This document shows, piece by piece, positions 47,566 through 59,177 of a stretch of DNA of 64,000 bases. The notes under the pieces were generated by a model. The model saw only the letters and a list, made by a program, of their open reading frames with translations, ran no database searches and was not told where the DNA came from. Source of the DNA: Littorina saxatilis. Lineage: Eukaryota > Mollusca > Gastropoda > Littorinimorpha > Littorinidae. How positions within the stretch are numbered: position 1 is the stretch's first letter; each line of letters opens with the position of its first letter. The stretch spans positions 21,769,948-21,833,947 of the forward strand of contig NC_090251.1 in assembly GCF_037325665.1 (NCBI RefSeq). Reading direction: 5' to 3'. The translations under genes and the position numbers were made by a program.

Positions 47566-47917
47566 TCAAGTGACAGCTAGGGTGTCTTTCGGACGTGGTT
47601 TCAAATGTTACAAAGAGACACACACAATCCGATATGTGCTCACCATTCAGTGACTCGATACAGGTGATGATCACCATTCACGGTGAGCACATATCGGATT
47701 GATGTTCATTAAACTCAGAGAGACAGAGACACAGAGACAGAGACAGAGACATAGAGATACTGGCAGACACATACACACACATACACAAGAAGATTAAATA
47801 TATATTATTAGAGAATTTTGGTGATAAATGGATAAATAGAATCATATTTGTTTGTTTCAGAGAGAGAGAGAGATCGAGAGAGAGAGAGATAAAGATCTGC
47901 ATGCACACACACTTACA

Positions 47918-47958
<41 letters not shown>

Positions 47959-48360
47959 ACTCACAAGAAGATTATGAACTTAATGTGTGTGCCGATCGAT
48001 AGAGAGAGAAAGATCTGCATGCACTCACACTTACACACACACACACGCACACTTGCATGTACACACACACACAAGAAGATTATGTATAAATGTGTGTGCC
48101 TCCGGACTGCTCCGGACGGCCCCCGGACGGTTCGAGAGAGATCGAAAGAGAGAGAGAGAAAGATCTGCATGCACACACACTTACATGTACACACACACAC
48201 ACACTTGCATGTACACACACACACACACACAAGAAGATTATGTATACTGAATGTCAGTGTGTGCCTCCGCACACACACACACACACACACTCACACAACT
48301 GAGAAGATTATGAATAAATGTGTGTGCCGATCGATAGGGAGAGAAAGATCTGCATGCACA

Positions 48361-48680
48361 CGTCCACACTGCGACTTTCATGCTCGACGTGATGTGTTGT
48401 GCCCCAAAAGACATTCTTGTGCTGTGCTCTGTGAGAGGGATTTTCTTTGTGCTTAATATTATTTTGTTTGGACCTAGCTATTGATGTGTACATTGTTGTT
48501 AAACAGTTGTTTGTTGTATGTTTACCAGGGTTTGCTAGTGTGTGATAGGGTTCGTGTCCGTCTGAAGATGTTATAGTTTCTTTGTTAGTCCTGTGTTGAC
48601 AACTCTTCGACAAGCGCTTAGAACTGTACCCACGGAATACGCGCTATATAAGCTTCATATTGATTGATTGATTGATTGAC
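48361..48680 (+). mobile_element. SINE 3' part with (TTGA)n tail
   Basis: Ends aagcgcttagaactgtaccc acggaatacgcgctatataag followed by (TTGA)n, the same 3' end as the SINE at 43030-43461. No tRNA head visible. Inserted in the right arm of the foldback element. Confidence 0.6.
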
Positions 48681-49443
48681 ACTTACACCCACACACACAC
48701 ACACACACACACTGACACACACTTGCATGTACACATACACACAAGAAGATATTGTATAAATGTGTGTGCCTCCGGACGGCCACGGGACTGCTCACAGACC
48801 CCACACCGGACGGCTCCGGACAGTTCCGGACGGCTCCGGACGGCAATTAGTAGGACCGGTGTGGGGTCTGTGTGCGTGTCACAGGGGGTCATGGTGCCAT
48901 AAGTCATGTAGGCTATATTGAAAGACGTGAATTAGAGCGGCCCAAAAGAAAAATCGACAAAAAATTTTTTTTTGCTGGTTTACTTGCCTCAGGCCTTTGG
49001 ATTTCTGGTATTCAGTTGTGTGTCCTTTGCTCATTCAGACTGATACCGACTATAATGTGCGGCACTGAGAGAGTGCGCAAGTCTTCAAGAAGTGGATTTG
49101 CATCAGTTTCTATCAAATGACGACCGTGAAACTGAGCTACCTCCAGATTTGCGTTTGACTAATTCAGTGATGCTCGGGAAATGCGATTAGTAGTTGAATT
49201 TGAAGGTAAAACCATATATTTTCAATAATACAAATTAAGATGTCGGGACTGGGATGGTACAAAAATACTCTTGCTCTGTTTACTAGTCTGTCTTTAATAC
49301 AACGGCTGTGGTAACGCACACGGTAAGAAGTACAGCATATTTGAATAAATAGTCCTCGTTTTCGATTTTTTTTTATTAACTATAGCACAGAAACAAAAGC
49401 TGTTGATTTTGTATTTACCGATTACGTTTCCATCCGATACATT

Positions 49444-49496
49444 TCTTTCTTTCTTTCTTTATTTGGTGTTTAACGTCGTTTTCAACCATTCAAGGT
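49444..49496 (-). mobile_element. 53-base SINE tail insertion with target duplication
   Basis: Only the last part of the GACGTTAAACACCAAATAAAG tail family is present, with (CTTT)n, flanked by exact 13-base repeats catccgatacatt (49431-49443, 49497-49509). Confidence 0.85.
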
Positions 49497-49961
49497 CATC
49501 CGATACATTCAAAGTCCGACTCAAAAATGATGTGTCAAAACAGCCGGCGAAATCACAATCGATAGTCTACCCCCTCAGTCGAATGAAAATTGACGCTCTC
49601 ACTGAGACTTTCTACATCTATAGGGTTTATTATTCAATATTTCGCGCAACTCAAGCCATTTGAACAGTTATGAAATCTTCCCTTGGTTTCTTTTAGTCAG
49701 TCTTGTTGCTGTTCATGATTGAGGTTATTTAGCTTATCTCGTCTGTACAGTTTGGGAGGAAAGTGTCGGTTGTAAGTCAGTAAGTATTTTTTAAGTGCAT
49801 ATAATTATGCGTAATTTATTAATACAGAAATGTTATCTAATTTTAGGTGTATTTTAACATGCGAATTGTATTCATTTTAAGTTTAATGAAGGAAAGGGAG
49901 ACGAGAGAGGAACAGAGAGAGAGAGAGAGGGTCGGTGTGTGAGTGTGTGTGTGTGTTATCT

Positions 49962-50370
49962 CCAAACATGATGCAAGCTTGGTAACCTAGTAAAATTTCA
50001 AGGTCACAGCGAGGTCCTTTTCAGGTTAAAAACAAAATGAGGGAATTTGTCATTTTCTCCAATGATTTTAAAACTATAGCTTTCAAACTTCTTACACTCC
50101 CATGTTATGATGACCTTCAGACATGACCCAAGCCTGGTTGACACATTGAATTTCAAAGTAACAGCGGGGTTTAAGTTCTGGTCAAACAATGAAAGCATCA
50201 TTTTCTAGAACGTTTATGAAGCTAGATTGTTGAAAATTCACATGCTTATAGGTACAGTATTGATGATTTCTAGACATGGCCCAAATCGTGTTGATCTTAT
50301 TCAAATTTCAAGATTACAAGGGGGTCAAGTTCAGTAATCGTTTTCTTGAATGTTTATGTAGTTGAATGCC
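49962..50370. repeat. Degenerate tandem repeat, period about 130-150 bases
   Basis: Three diverged units share a(c/g)acatg(a/g)cccaa, aatttcaaggtcacag-like and cattttct phrases. No coding frame. Confidence 0.5.
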
Positions 50371-50785
50371 AGACAATTTTGGAGTCGTATGACGTAAAAT
50401 GAAGGTGAGTTGTACAGGCATTCCCTTTTCTTGTTTAAATTGACACTAGAGGAAACAGCAGTTCAAACAAGGGTGCCTGATGAGGAACGTTCGTTCCATT
50501 CACCTTCTTTCTTCTTGCCAGTTACAACAGAAAAAGGCATAACATCACCTGCCTGGAAGTGGAAAAAAATATTCTTTTTACCAGAACACTATCAGAAAAA
50601 TTTGCATAGTACAAAAAGTGGGAAAAAACCCACATTACTTTATTTTGTGTACTTTCAAAGTTTGTTGAAGTGTTCTGGTGAAAAAAGAAAACTACAGGCA
50701 GGTGCACTCTAGTTTTGTATGTGTATGTTTCTTTATCTGTTCAGGCCATAATCTTCACAACATACATCACCCCCCACTGCACACA

Positions 50786-50817
<32 letters not shown>

Positions 50818-51262
50818 TACACACACACACACACACACATAGTGACACAATAAACATCAGCAAAATAAAAAATCAAACATTTGGTTCTCTTTTGATACAT
50901 GTTTGAATCATGGCAGATAATGAAATTCATTCAAATAAATTGTTTACAAAAGATTACAAATATATGAGGTGTTGCACTTTGATGAGTGTGTACTTCATAA
51001 TAAAACAACAACAGTAACAAGATGATATAAAACAGAAAATTTAAAAACACACCTTGACACAACAACTGGGATCTTTATGACAGATTAAGGAATCACATTA
51101 TGCTTGTATATTAAAAAACACACAAAAACATAATGATATTTGAGCATAAACATGCTATCAAGCTGTTACTGATTATTGCGGAAAACCACTCTTGAAACTA
51201 AAACCTACAACAGCAACAACAACAAAAGATAATAATGTTACAGAAAAAAGCAGTGATCTTAA

Positions 51263-51993
51263 CCTCGCCTGTAAGACGTCAGCTGACGTCCTACGTAAAG
51301 TGCATCCCCAGTGCCTATAGGAGGTCCACTGACGTCCTCGTTTTATTCCGACTTTTCCTGCATCCGTATCTGGATCAAAAGTAGTAAGCTATCTTCAAAC
51401 GGTTAGCGGAAACCGTTGGGATGGTTAAATTTAGAAGGAATTGCGTGGTATGTCATAGGGAAAGCCGTTTTTTTTTATTGCTGATATGCTGCTGGCTGCT
51501 TGGATAGGAGTTTCCCTACTGCAGCCATGTGGTTCTACACAGACAACGTACACCACTTTGCAAGCTCTGCAGCTGATTATTAGGAAGATGAGGGAACTAG
51601 TTCTGATATTGATTTGCAGTCAGATGATTCTTTAAAGCACGAGGATGATTGTGACAGTGAGTACGATGTTGATATGCGGCAGTTACTCGAGCGACTTGAA
51701 CTTCAACAACCTGACGCTGTGCAGTCCGACTCGCAGGTAGAAAATGCAGAACCAACAGATTTCTAATTATCAATCACAGGTAACTAATGAAACAATACTA
51801 TTCACAGTAGATGCAGTTTGAATCCAGATTCAGAATCCTCATTAATTTTCCTAAAAAAAACCCATATAACATGTACTAAGCTAACTTAAATAGTTTGTGT
51901 GCTAGAATCTTTTTTAAATTATTACCGTTCCAACCTAAAAAAATCCTGGCACTGGGTATGCACTTAATTAATTTTTTACTGGCAGCGAAAGGG
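51263..51993. mobile_element. piggyBac-type deletion derivative
   Basis: Flanked by TTAA (51259-51262, 51994-51997). Right end ggcagcgaaaggg is typical of piggyBac termini, and aagtgcatMcccagtgcc occurs inverted near both ends. The interior (about 51530-51765) reads an acidic piggyBac-like N-terminus (EDEGTSSDIDLQSDDSLK) after an in-frame stop; the rest of the transposase is gone. Confidence 0.7.
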
Positions 51994-52625
51994 TTAAAAT
52001 TGCAGACTATAGCACCTCAAACATAAACATGAAATAGTACCTCTACAAGGAAAATTCGCAAATACAGAATAACAGTTTTAATCTAACTATGAAAGCTTTG
52101 AAATGAAAACACAAAAATCTGAAAAATATGTACCATGTCATGAAAGTTTTAAGACACAACAAATGAGATTTAAATAAGGTACTTGAATAGCATCACCTAA
52201 ACCAAGTTGATACAACAAACTTTTCATTGGCTTCACATTATAAATGGATGATGAAAGTCAGTAAATTAAGGCAGACAAACTATTTCACAGCATCATTCAA
52301 ATTCTAAACTACAGGAAAAAACAAACAGAAAACGTCAAGTGTACAAGCAAACTGTGTCTACAACAAGACACAATATAGGATCAAACTCATCTTGATTGCC
52401 TCATTTTAAACTACCCCCCCCCCCCCCCTCCAATGTCCTAGTTCCCTTTTGATACATATTCAAAATGTCCATGTCAGGTCCTTCAACAATAACAAGAAAC
52501 AAAAATCATGCAAGTTCAGACAATAACAATACATGTATCTATAATTATCAAACTCTATGATTGGATTTCTTCGATCAATTTAAAAAGGCTTCTGAAGTCT
52601 CAATTTGACAAAAATACCCCTGCTA

Positions 52626-53223
52626 CAGTGGAACCTCCATTTTAAGACCTCCAAAAAGCTGAGAAAATCAGGTCTTAAGAAATATGGAGTCTTAAAATGG
52701 AGGTAAATATACAGAGGTTATGAATAGAAAATCTGAGAAAACAGGATCTTAAAAGTGAGGGAGTCTTAAAAGTAACAAGAGGCGAAGCCTTCAAGGCTCA
52801 CGTAAGAAATCGACAAACAGTAACACAAACTCAATCACTCCGTCACACATACACACACACACACACACAGTAAGCATAGGTGAAACTGTGCAAGAAAGCG
52901 AGACCCTGGATCTGCCAAGTAGTCTCGGCCCGCTCACAATAACAATGACCGAGACTTTCAGTAATTCCTTTGCGTGACGTCTAACCCTCTTACGTCATAA
53001 TGTGACGTCTTCAAATAGTTTCTATCACACACGTCAAACACTTTTGACCGAGACGTCTTCTTATGCGAGCTTTATCCATAGACTCGGAAATGTTAAAGTT
53101 TCTATCACACACACACACACACACACACACGCACGCACGCACGCACGCACAGACAGACAAAGTTTATCATCGCATAGGCTACACTTACGTGAGCCAAAAA
53201 CATCTGTAAGAGAGGTTCCACTG
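52626..53223. mobile_element. TA-flanked TIR element (CAGTGGAACCTC ends)
   Basis: Inverted ends CAGTGGAACCTC / GAGGTTCCACTG with TA on both sides, and a body of gtcttaaaatggagg-like words. Split by the Helentron-like insertion at 52776-53200. Confidence 0.75.
52776..53200 (+). mobile_element. Helentron-like element, GGCTCACG family, copy 2
   Basis: CAAGAGGCGAAGCCTTCAAG start, GGCTCACGTAAG box, CA/CG block (53107-53150), terminal CTTACGTGAGCCAAAAA. Nested in the TA-flanked element. Confidence 0.8.
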
Positions 53224-54624
53224 TACTCAAGAAGTGATCATGTTGTGTGAAATCTTAATGTCCTCAAAATTCATCAGTGAGACTGACTGACTGATTCAGT
53301 TCTGGTAGACAGTACACACAGTAGTATCGTAACATGTTTATGGCAAACATAAACAATGTGAACTTGAAATCTATCATACACACTGCATGAGAGGACTCCC
53401 TTGGGACCAGCCAGAAGTGTCCCTACATTGCAGGTGGCCTCTCATGACAGGTATATTTTGATCAAGACAACAGAAAAGGGGACTTCTGAGCTGATATGCA
53501 CGAAAAAGTTTCCATGGTCTGATTGGTTGAAATCGAGGTTTGTTTGCGATTCCAACCAACTTAACTCATTTGTTTGGCAACTTTCTCGGGCACATCAGCA
53601 CAGGTGTCCTCACTTGGGAGGGGCCTGTCATCGGAGGGGCCTCACATGTGCTTTCAAATACATGTACTTAGATTTGAATAAAAAAACAACATGATTTGGC
53701 GAAATATATGCTTTGAAACTGGCAACAATGACAGCTAGTTCCCAATTAACGTTTGTCTGGAACTGAGCTCTCTAGACTTAAGAATTATCATTTCACTATA
53801 TATTCCCCAATACAGACACGTATGACCTACAGGACATCTGAGAAAGAGAGGGACGGAAGCGTTCTAAATGCATTCGACAAGTGCAACACCAGTAGGTGAG
53901 AGTTATGCCGAACCAGTCTCCTGGCACCTGAGAGAATAACAAGCACTCAAATGAACAAGCGACTTTCGTCCTAAAAAACAACAGTGTGGTTCTAACCAGC
54001 ACTTTAATGGCACCAGCACAAAAGCTTAAAGCTTTCAAATGTATGTGCATGTTATCTTTATGGCGAAGGAAGACCTTGCTGAAATAAATGAAATGCACAA
54101 TAAAATACGTTTTAAGTATGTTATCCATACATTGTACTATGAAGGAATGTATGTGGTTAAAATCAGAAAAAATACATTTCAGCACAAAACAGGTGTAAGG
54201 CATGAGCCAAATGGGTTGTACCTATACCCCCACACCCCTCAGATTTCGTTGGCTTGTTTTCAATATTGATTTGTGCAGTGCCTGTTATATGAGTGCTTCC
54301 ATTTGGCATCCTCAGTCACATATATATTCTTTTCACTTTTCCTTCTGTTCACAAACTCAAAAGTTTTTAGTCAAGCACAAGTGAAATCAACAATTCTGTA
54401 CCTCTTATTTACACAAAATCCATCATCGCACACTGTTGATTTGTAACTTCCCTTTAACCCATTTGGCTGTGCGGGACCGATTCAAGTTTGTTTCCTCTCT
54501 CAGTTTATATGCATAAGTGGTCTCCATGTTCCTTGTGGTATAAAACACAACATGAAGCACAAACATTTCAGTTTTCTCGTGCATCTATTTGCTGCACATG
54601 CAATCACAAGCGAAAAGCACTTTC

Positions 54625-54957
54625 TCAACAGCCATGCTGCCCAAATGACATGTTCCTCTGCACAACGTTAGACAGGAAGCCTTTCAGCAAAACAAACAGG
54701 TTTTCTGTGTCCCTCTGAGGAGGGTAAAAATAGTATATGCCTTCCCTCAGGAAACTTGGAAGATGGACTCGGTTTGCGTCCAAATGGAGCACAGGCCAAA
54801 CACGGCAAGTGGGAGTTTCGAAATATTCATCTTTCAGCTGTTCATGAAAACGGCGAATAAGCTTCTGCTGGTCCGATTGTGTTTCCCTGGCGCCCTCTGT
54901 GTAAGCGTCTGCGTAGCGCAGGTATCCAGGGGAAACCATCATCAGAACTATGCTCGC
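54625..54957 (-). CDS. Second SEFIR gene terminal exon
   Basis: Acceptor gtcaccag, 110 codons and TGA. Reads ASIVLMMVSPGYLRYADAYT, then a helix QKLIRRFHEQLKDEYFETP, RVWPVLHLDANRVHLPSFLR and YYFYPPQRDTENLFVLLKGF, ending FGQHGC. Homologous in layout to exon 6 of the downstream gene. Confidence 0.85.
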   Translation of the reverse strand, partial: ASIVLMMVSPGYLRYADAYTEGARETQSDQQKLIRRFHEQLKDEYFETPTCRVWPVLHLDANRVHLPSFLREGIYYFYPPQRDTENLFVLLKGFLSNVVQRNMSFGQHGC

Positions 54958-55443
54958 CTGGTGACACAAACAGATACAGTCAATACCATTTCTTCACTTT
55001 CCACCATGTAGATTAATTAAGAACAGAACCCTTGTGACACTGAAGTACTAGTTTGTTTATTATGCCATTTACAAACTGACAGAACTTTTTGCACTTGAGT
55101 ATATCTTTCTGAACACCACCATTACAGGTTTTACATGGAGCCACTGATCATTCTGTGCACATTCAAACATGTACGTGAATTGTACTTCCTTACTGAAGAA
55201 CAACAGGATTCTCACATTCGGAGAGGACTAGAGAGCCAGAAATAAGATAACTGTTTATTTTTTTAAGGTACTGGAGTAAGAAAACAAAAGTGATTTTTCA
55301 CAGCCAGCCCTTGACCGATGTACTTTATATTATACAATAAGTAAATTGACACAAAGTATATGCCAGAGAGACAGAGAAAGTGAGATTGAACTGAACTTAA
55401 TTTATCATTAAGATTTAAAGCTTGATGAGAGAGGGAGAGAGAG

Positions 55444-55503
<60 letters not shown>

Positions 55504-56995
55504 ATATATGCAGATCTGTATAGGTACAACAGTCAAATGTAAATAGAATGCTCCAGCATGTTAGATTCTGGACTTAAAAAACAACAGAAGTTTGTCATTT
55601 GTAAATAGAAGTCCTGAAAAAGACCCCCTCCCCCCCCCTGCTGAATCTCTACCCCCTCCCGCCCACACACACACGATCCGCAGAGGGCTCTGTAGACTGG
55701 AGTGGGGGGAGGGGGGATTGAGCGGTCATAGCAGTAGCATGCTGGTTCAAACCCAAGAAACAGTTTCAACAGCCACTTCCTCATTGGTTATTCCCCATAC
55801 ACGGATTTTCTACAACATCAAACACAGCAAAAAGAAAGAACAGTCAAAAGCAATCCGCACCTTCTTGAAGCAGGCAGCAACAAAGTTTTTGTCACGAGGT
55901 GGTCCCTGGGACATGTCGACCATTGGTTGCGGAGACGCTGAGGTCACAGCGATGTGCTTAATATTCCGTCTTGAAAGCTGATTGGACAGAGCTCTAACCT
56001 GTTCCTGCACACGCTCACTTTGCTCCATGTCCGCAGCAAGAATGAATATAAACTTGCTTCCACGATTCCCTGCAACAAAATCAAAAAATTGTCAGTAATT
56101 TAGGATAGTAAACCCTAATGAAATGAAATATATTCTATGATGAATAAAACTCGATGAAGTCAAACTTTAAACAAGAGGCGAAGCCTTCAAGGCTCCCGTC
56201 AGAAATCGACAAACAGTAACACAAACTCAATCACTCCGTCACACATACACACACACAGTAAGCATAGACACGGTGCAAGAGTGGGAGACGCTAGATCTAG
56301 ATCTGTCTGTCTGTAGCCTACTTACGGGGACACGACTGCCACTGAGATCGACACTGCCCTTTCGACAGAACTTCCTCGCGCAGACACTGAAAACACGCTG
56401 TGCAGATCAACCTGTAGGAAATCTCCTTTGGTATCTTCTTTATCTATTTTATCTGGAGCCGCTACGAAACCGAACAATGTGAAATCGTCTTCCCCGAATC
56501 GGCGAACTGCAGCTGGGTGAGAACTGTATCTATACCACAATCCTTCACGCGATCTGACCTAACCTTGACCCCTGACCTGGTCTACATACCACACACAACA
56601 CAAACCAGTCACCTGTTTTTACCCCCCCAAAACCCACCACCACCCGTTTTCTTTGGATACACACTTTATCTACATACGTGCCGACGAAATGTTGATCATT
56701 GCTTCAATACTTTGAAGCTGTTGCTTGGATAATAACCCGGTAAAATTAGTATTTCGGTGTTCAGTCAAATGTTAAAGTTTCTATCACACACGCACACACG
56801 CACGCACGCACAGACAGACAAAAGTTAGCATCGCATAGGCTACACTTACGTGAGCCAAAAACATGCGTTCTCGAAAAACGGCTGTCTCGATCTGTGTAAA
56901 ATGTCAAATTTTGGTTGACAATGCAAATAACATAATTATGCTGTCATCATGCAGTAATCATTAACATCAAATCATGACAAATACACATGAGAGAG

Positions 56996-57057
<62 letters not shown>

Positions 57058-57333
57058 ACAGAGACACAGAGAGAGACACACACACTCATGAAAAATGATC
57101 ATACGTTCAGTTTTCGCTTTAAGTGAAGAACAAGACACAGCAGGCCGAGCATTGGTAGGGATTGCTAAGAGTGGAAAGCTGGTCGAAAAGCCACAGTTGT
57201 CCAACCCTGTAATACTGTTCGCTTCTTCTCCAACACACACACCATCACTACAGCAGTCCAAATTCAGTAACATCTTGCCTTCACTGAGCTCTTCACTCTT
57301 TTCTGGGCGGAAGCATTGGAACATGGAAGGCAT
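54625..57333 (-). CDS. Second SEFIR-domain protein, Act1/CIKS-like, divergent
   Basis: Model: exons 57333-57105 (tentative), 56069-55861 and 54957-54625; 771 bases, 256 residues plus TGA. The SEFIR-like domain begins RGSKFIFILAADMEQSERVQ (box 1, compare KVFITYSMDTAMEVV), continues ASIVLMMVSPGYLRYADAYT (compare VMIIVAISPKYKQDVEG), then QKLIRRFHEQLKDEYF and RVWPVLHLDANRVHLPSFL and YYFYPPQRDTENLFVLLKG, in the same order as Act1. No death domain, signal peptide or membrane segment is visible, so it is probably a cytosolic adaptor or regulator of IL-17-type signalling (inference). It lies head-to-tail upstream of the DD-SEFIR gene. The two SEFIR exons are firm; the 5' part may be incomplete. Confidence 0.75.
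55861..56069 (-). CDS. Second SEFIR gene exon: box 1 half
   Basis: Acceptor tgttgcag, 209 bases, donor AAG/gtgcgg. Reads NRGSKFIFILAADMEQSERV through LSNQLSRRNIKHIAV to NFVAACFKK. Begins with the last two bases of a codon and ends in phase 0. Confidence 0.8.
56172..56861 (+). mobile_element. Helentron-like element, GGCTCACG family, copy 3
   Basis: Same ends. A longer body (about 56330-56740) contains sequence absent from copy 2. Lies in an intron of the second SEFIR gene. Confidence 0.75.
57105..57333 (-). CDS. Second SEFIR gene, tentative first coding exon
   Basis: ATG at 57333 opens MPSMFQCFRPEKSEELSEGK and runs to SSLKAKTE, then donor C/gtatga. It ends in phase 1, exactly what the next exon needs (C+GG gives Arg). 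No domain is recognised. Support is an open frame of about 76 codons plus the phase match, which is a one-in-three chance. Confidence 0.45.
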
Positions 57334-59031
57334 AATGTTTTTGTTGTTGTGTACAGCTGTTTGTGTTTTGAAATGATTACAAGTACAAGTAACAATCACT
57401 GGCTTTCAAATGATGCAGAAATTCCCACTGCATTTTCACACAAGCGTTTCCGAGTCTCCGCTATATAAGTCACAAATGGCAAGCTTCCAGAGAAAAATTC
57501 AAATATGTCACAATCCACTGTCTTTTCCACTTTTTACAACATTGTCCATTCACCGTTCAAAACTTTTCTTTTGTGTTTTCCAGAATTTGTTTAACGTCAT
57601 TTATGCAAAGCTCTTAAATTGTTCAAGTTTGTGTGATCAACCCTTTGGAAGAAAAGTCTGTAGAGAAAAACTAAAAATAAAAAGTGTTCTGTAATGAGCA
57701 GAAAATCAGAGAGACTTAATAGGAATTAGAAGTCCAGCAGACACAGCCACACATACACAGGAGAACCTTACAACTGGCTCTCCCAGTCCCAATTGCCATT
57801 GATAATCTTGCTTGCTAGCACTGGCAAGTAAGTATGCGTATGATTTCTTCCTGGTCCCAGAAAAGCTTGGGTGCATTTGGAATAACTAGTCAACACTTCC
57901 TATCAGCTGATACATGTAATACTGACATGTAATACTGACGTAACACTCCAGCCGAAAAAATCCCTTTCACACACACTGTTTGATGTAATACTGCTTCATA
58001 TATATGGAGCTGATAGAGATATGGAAAAAAAGATAGTTCTTTTGTGTCATTGAATCAGTGATTAGGTTGCCTTGATTTAAAGTTATAGTCAGTATACAGG
58101 CTTATGAAACAAGTCAACTAAACAACACAAACACTCGTTCCAAATGCTGCTGCCTCATTAAAGCAAAATAAGCTATATAACCCCAGCTGAGGGAAGCATA
58201 AAAAAAAACCACAAAATCACCCACAAAAAGCTTCGAAAAAGAAACTTCAGTGTTTGTTTGACTACAGTAGCAGAGAATATTTCCCACTTGACTTCACTGG
58301 CTGTAAGACCTGCCTGTCAAAAACTGTCAGTGTAACAAACACAGATGACTCGCAGACGGTATCACTTCAGTTTTTCCACAGATTTCGGTCACAAGATGTC
58401 TGGCACTTCTACCACACTTGTTCTGGCACACAGTGATTGACAGTTCCTGTTTTGTCAGTATAAAACTAACTCAGCCATTTATGCACTGATAAGAACCACA
58501 CTCCACATGCAGTCCATAAGACAAGTGCAGTGAATTTTTTTTTATTTAGGTCTGGATCACGCGATCATAAGGTGTGTTCAGGGGGAACAAATCCTAATGG
58601 ACAAACCATGACATAGAACAGTTGTATTTAAAACAGATAAAATCAAATTTTTAAAAAAATCCCCAAATGTAAAAATTTTCATGACCCTAAAAACAAAACC
58701 AAACGATTGCGAATCCTGATGATCAAAAACAGCCAGTGGGAAAAGAGATTTGCATGAACAGGGAATTATGTTTTATGGGAAACTGTTCCTCTACTCAAAA
58801 CCACCTCCCCCACTAATACAAAACAGGATGAACTGATAGTGAACACACAAGGACTATAGTGGGACAGAGGGTAAAGAATAGTAGGGGGTTTCCAGTATCA
58901 CAAACAACCGAGGCACAGCCCTGAAAACTTAGGGAAAGCACCTAACTATTTGCGTCAGACCAGGAAGTGTAAAAGGTAGCTGCCCCGCTGAACAGGATCA
59001 GCTGAACAGGATCAGACACGCATCAACATAG
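57334..59031. other. Gene-free stretch upstream of the second SEFIR gene
   Basis: Probable 5' flank or further 5' intron. No second domain exon, repeat family or clear promoter element recognised. Confidence 0.45.
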
Positions 59032-59177
59032 AGAATACTACATGGTTTGCTGTGTCGTACCAGATTTACACAAGTTGTTTTTTTAAATATTGAACTGCGA
59101 GCGAAAGCGAGCTGTTCACTATTTGAAAAAGCAACGAGTGTAAATCTGGTACGACACAGCAAGCCATGTAGTATTCT
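59032..59177. repeat. Hairpin MITE with 40-base arms
   Basis: agaatactacatggtttgct and on to 59071 is matched at 59138-59177 by its reverse complement with one visible mismatch (ggttt/aagcc region). Loop about 66 bases. tatcctacata just right of it recurs inverted at 59543-59553, so a larger element may extend to about 59565. Confidence 0.8.

Larger units (their letters stand above)
46499..48857. mobile_element. 2.36-kb foldback element with GGAACCGTCCG repeats
   Basis: Ends GGTCCTACTAATTGCCGTCC in inverted orientation, each followed by tandem 11-base CCGTCCGGAA-type units, then inverted arrays of a larger module (acacatttatacataatctt, GT block, gcatgcagatctttctctc). Flanked by 9-base direct repeats ggtgtgggg (46490-46498, 48858-48866). 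A 9-base duplication and foldback ends fit Mutator/Foldback-type elements. Interior holds the PHD-like frame and a SINE-tail insert. Confidence 0.75.

Noticed and set aside
47974-48456. 160-codon frame over the right arm of the foldback element
   Set aside because: Composed of Thr/His/Cys runs from CA repeats and repeated modules; not a gene.
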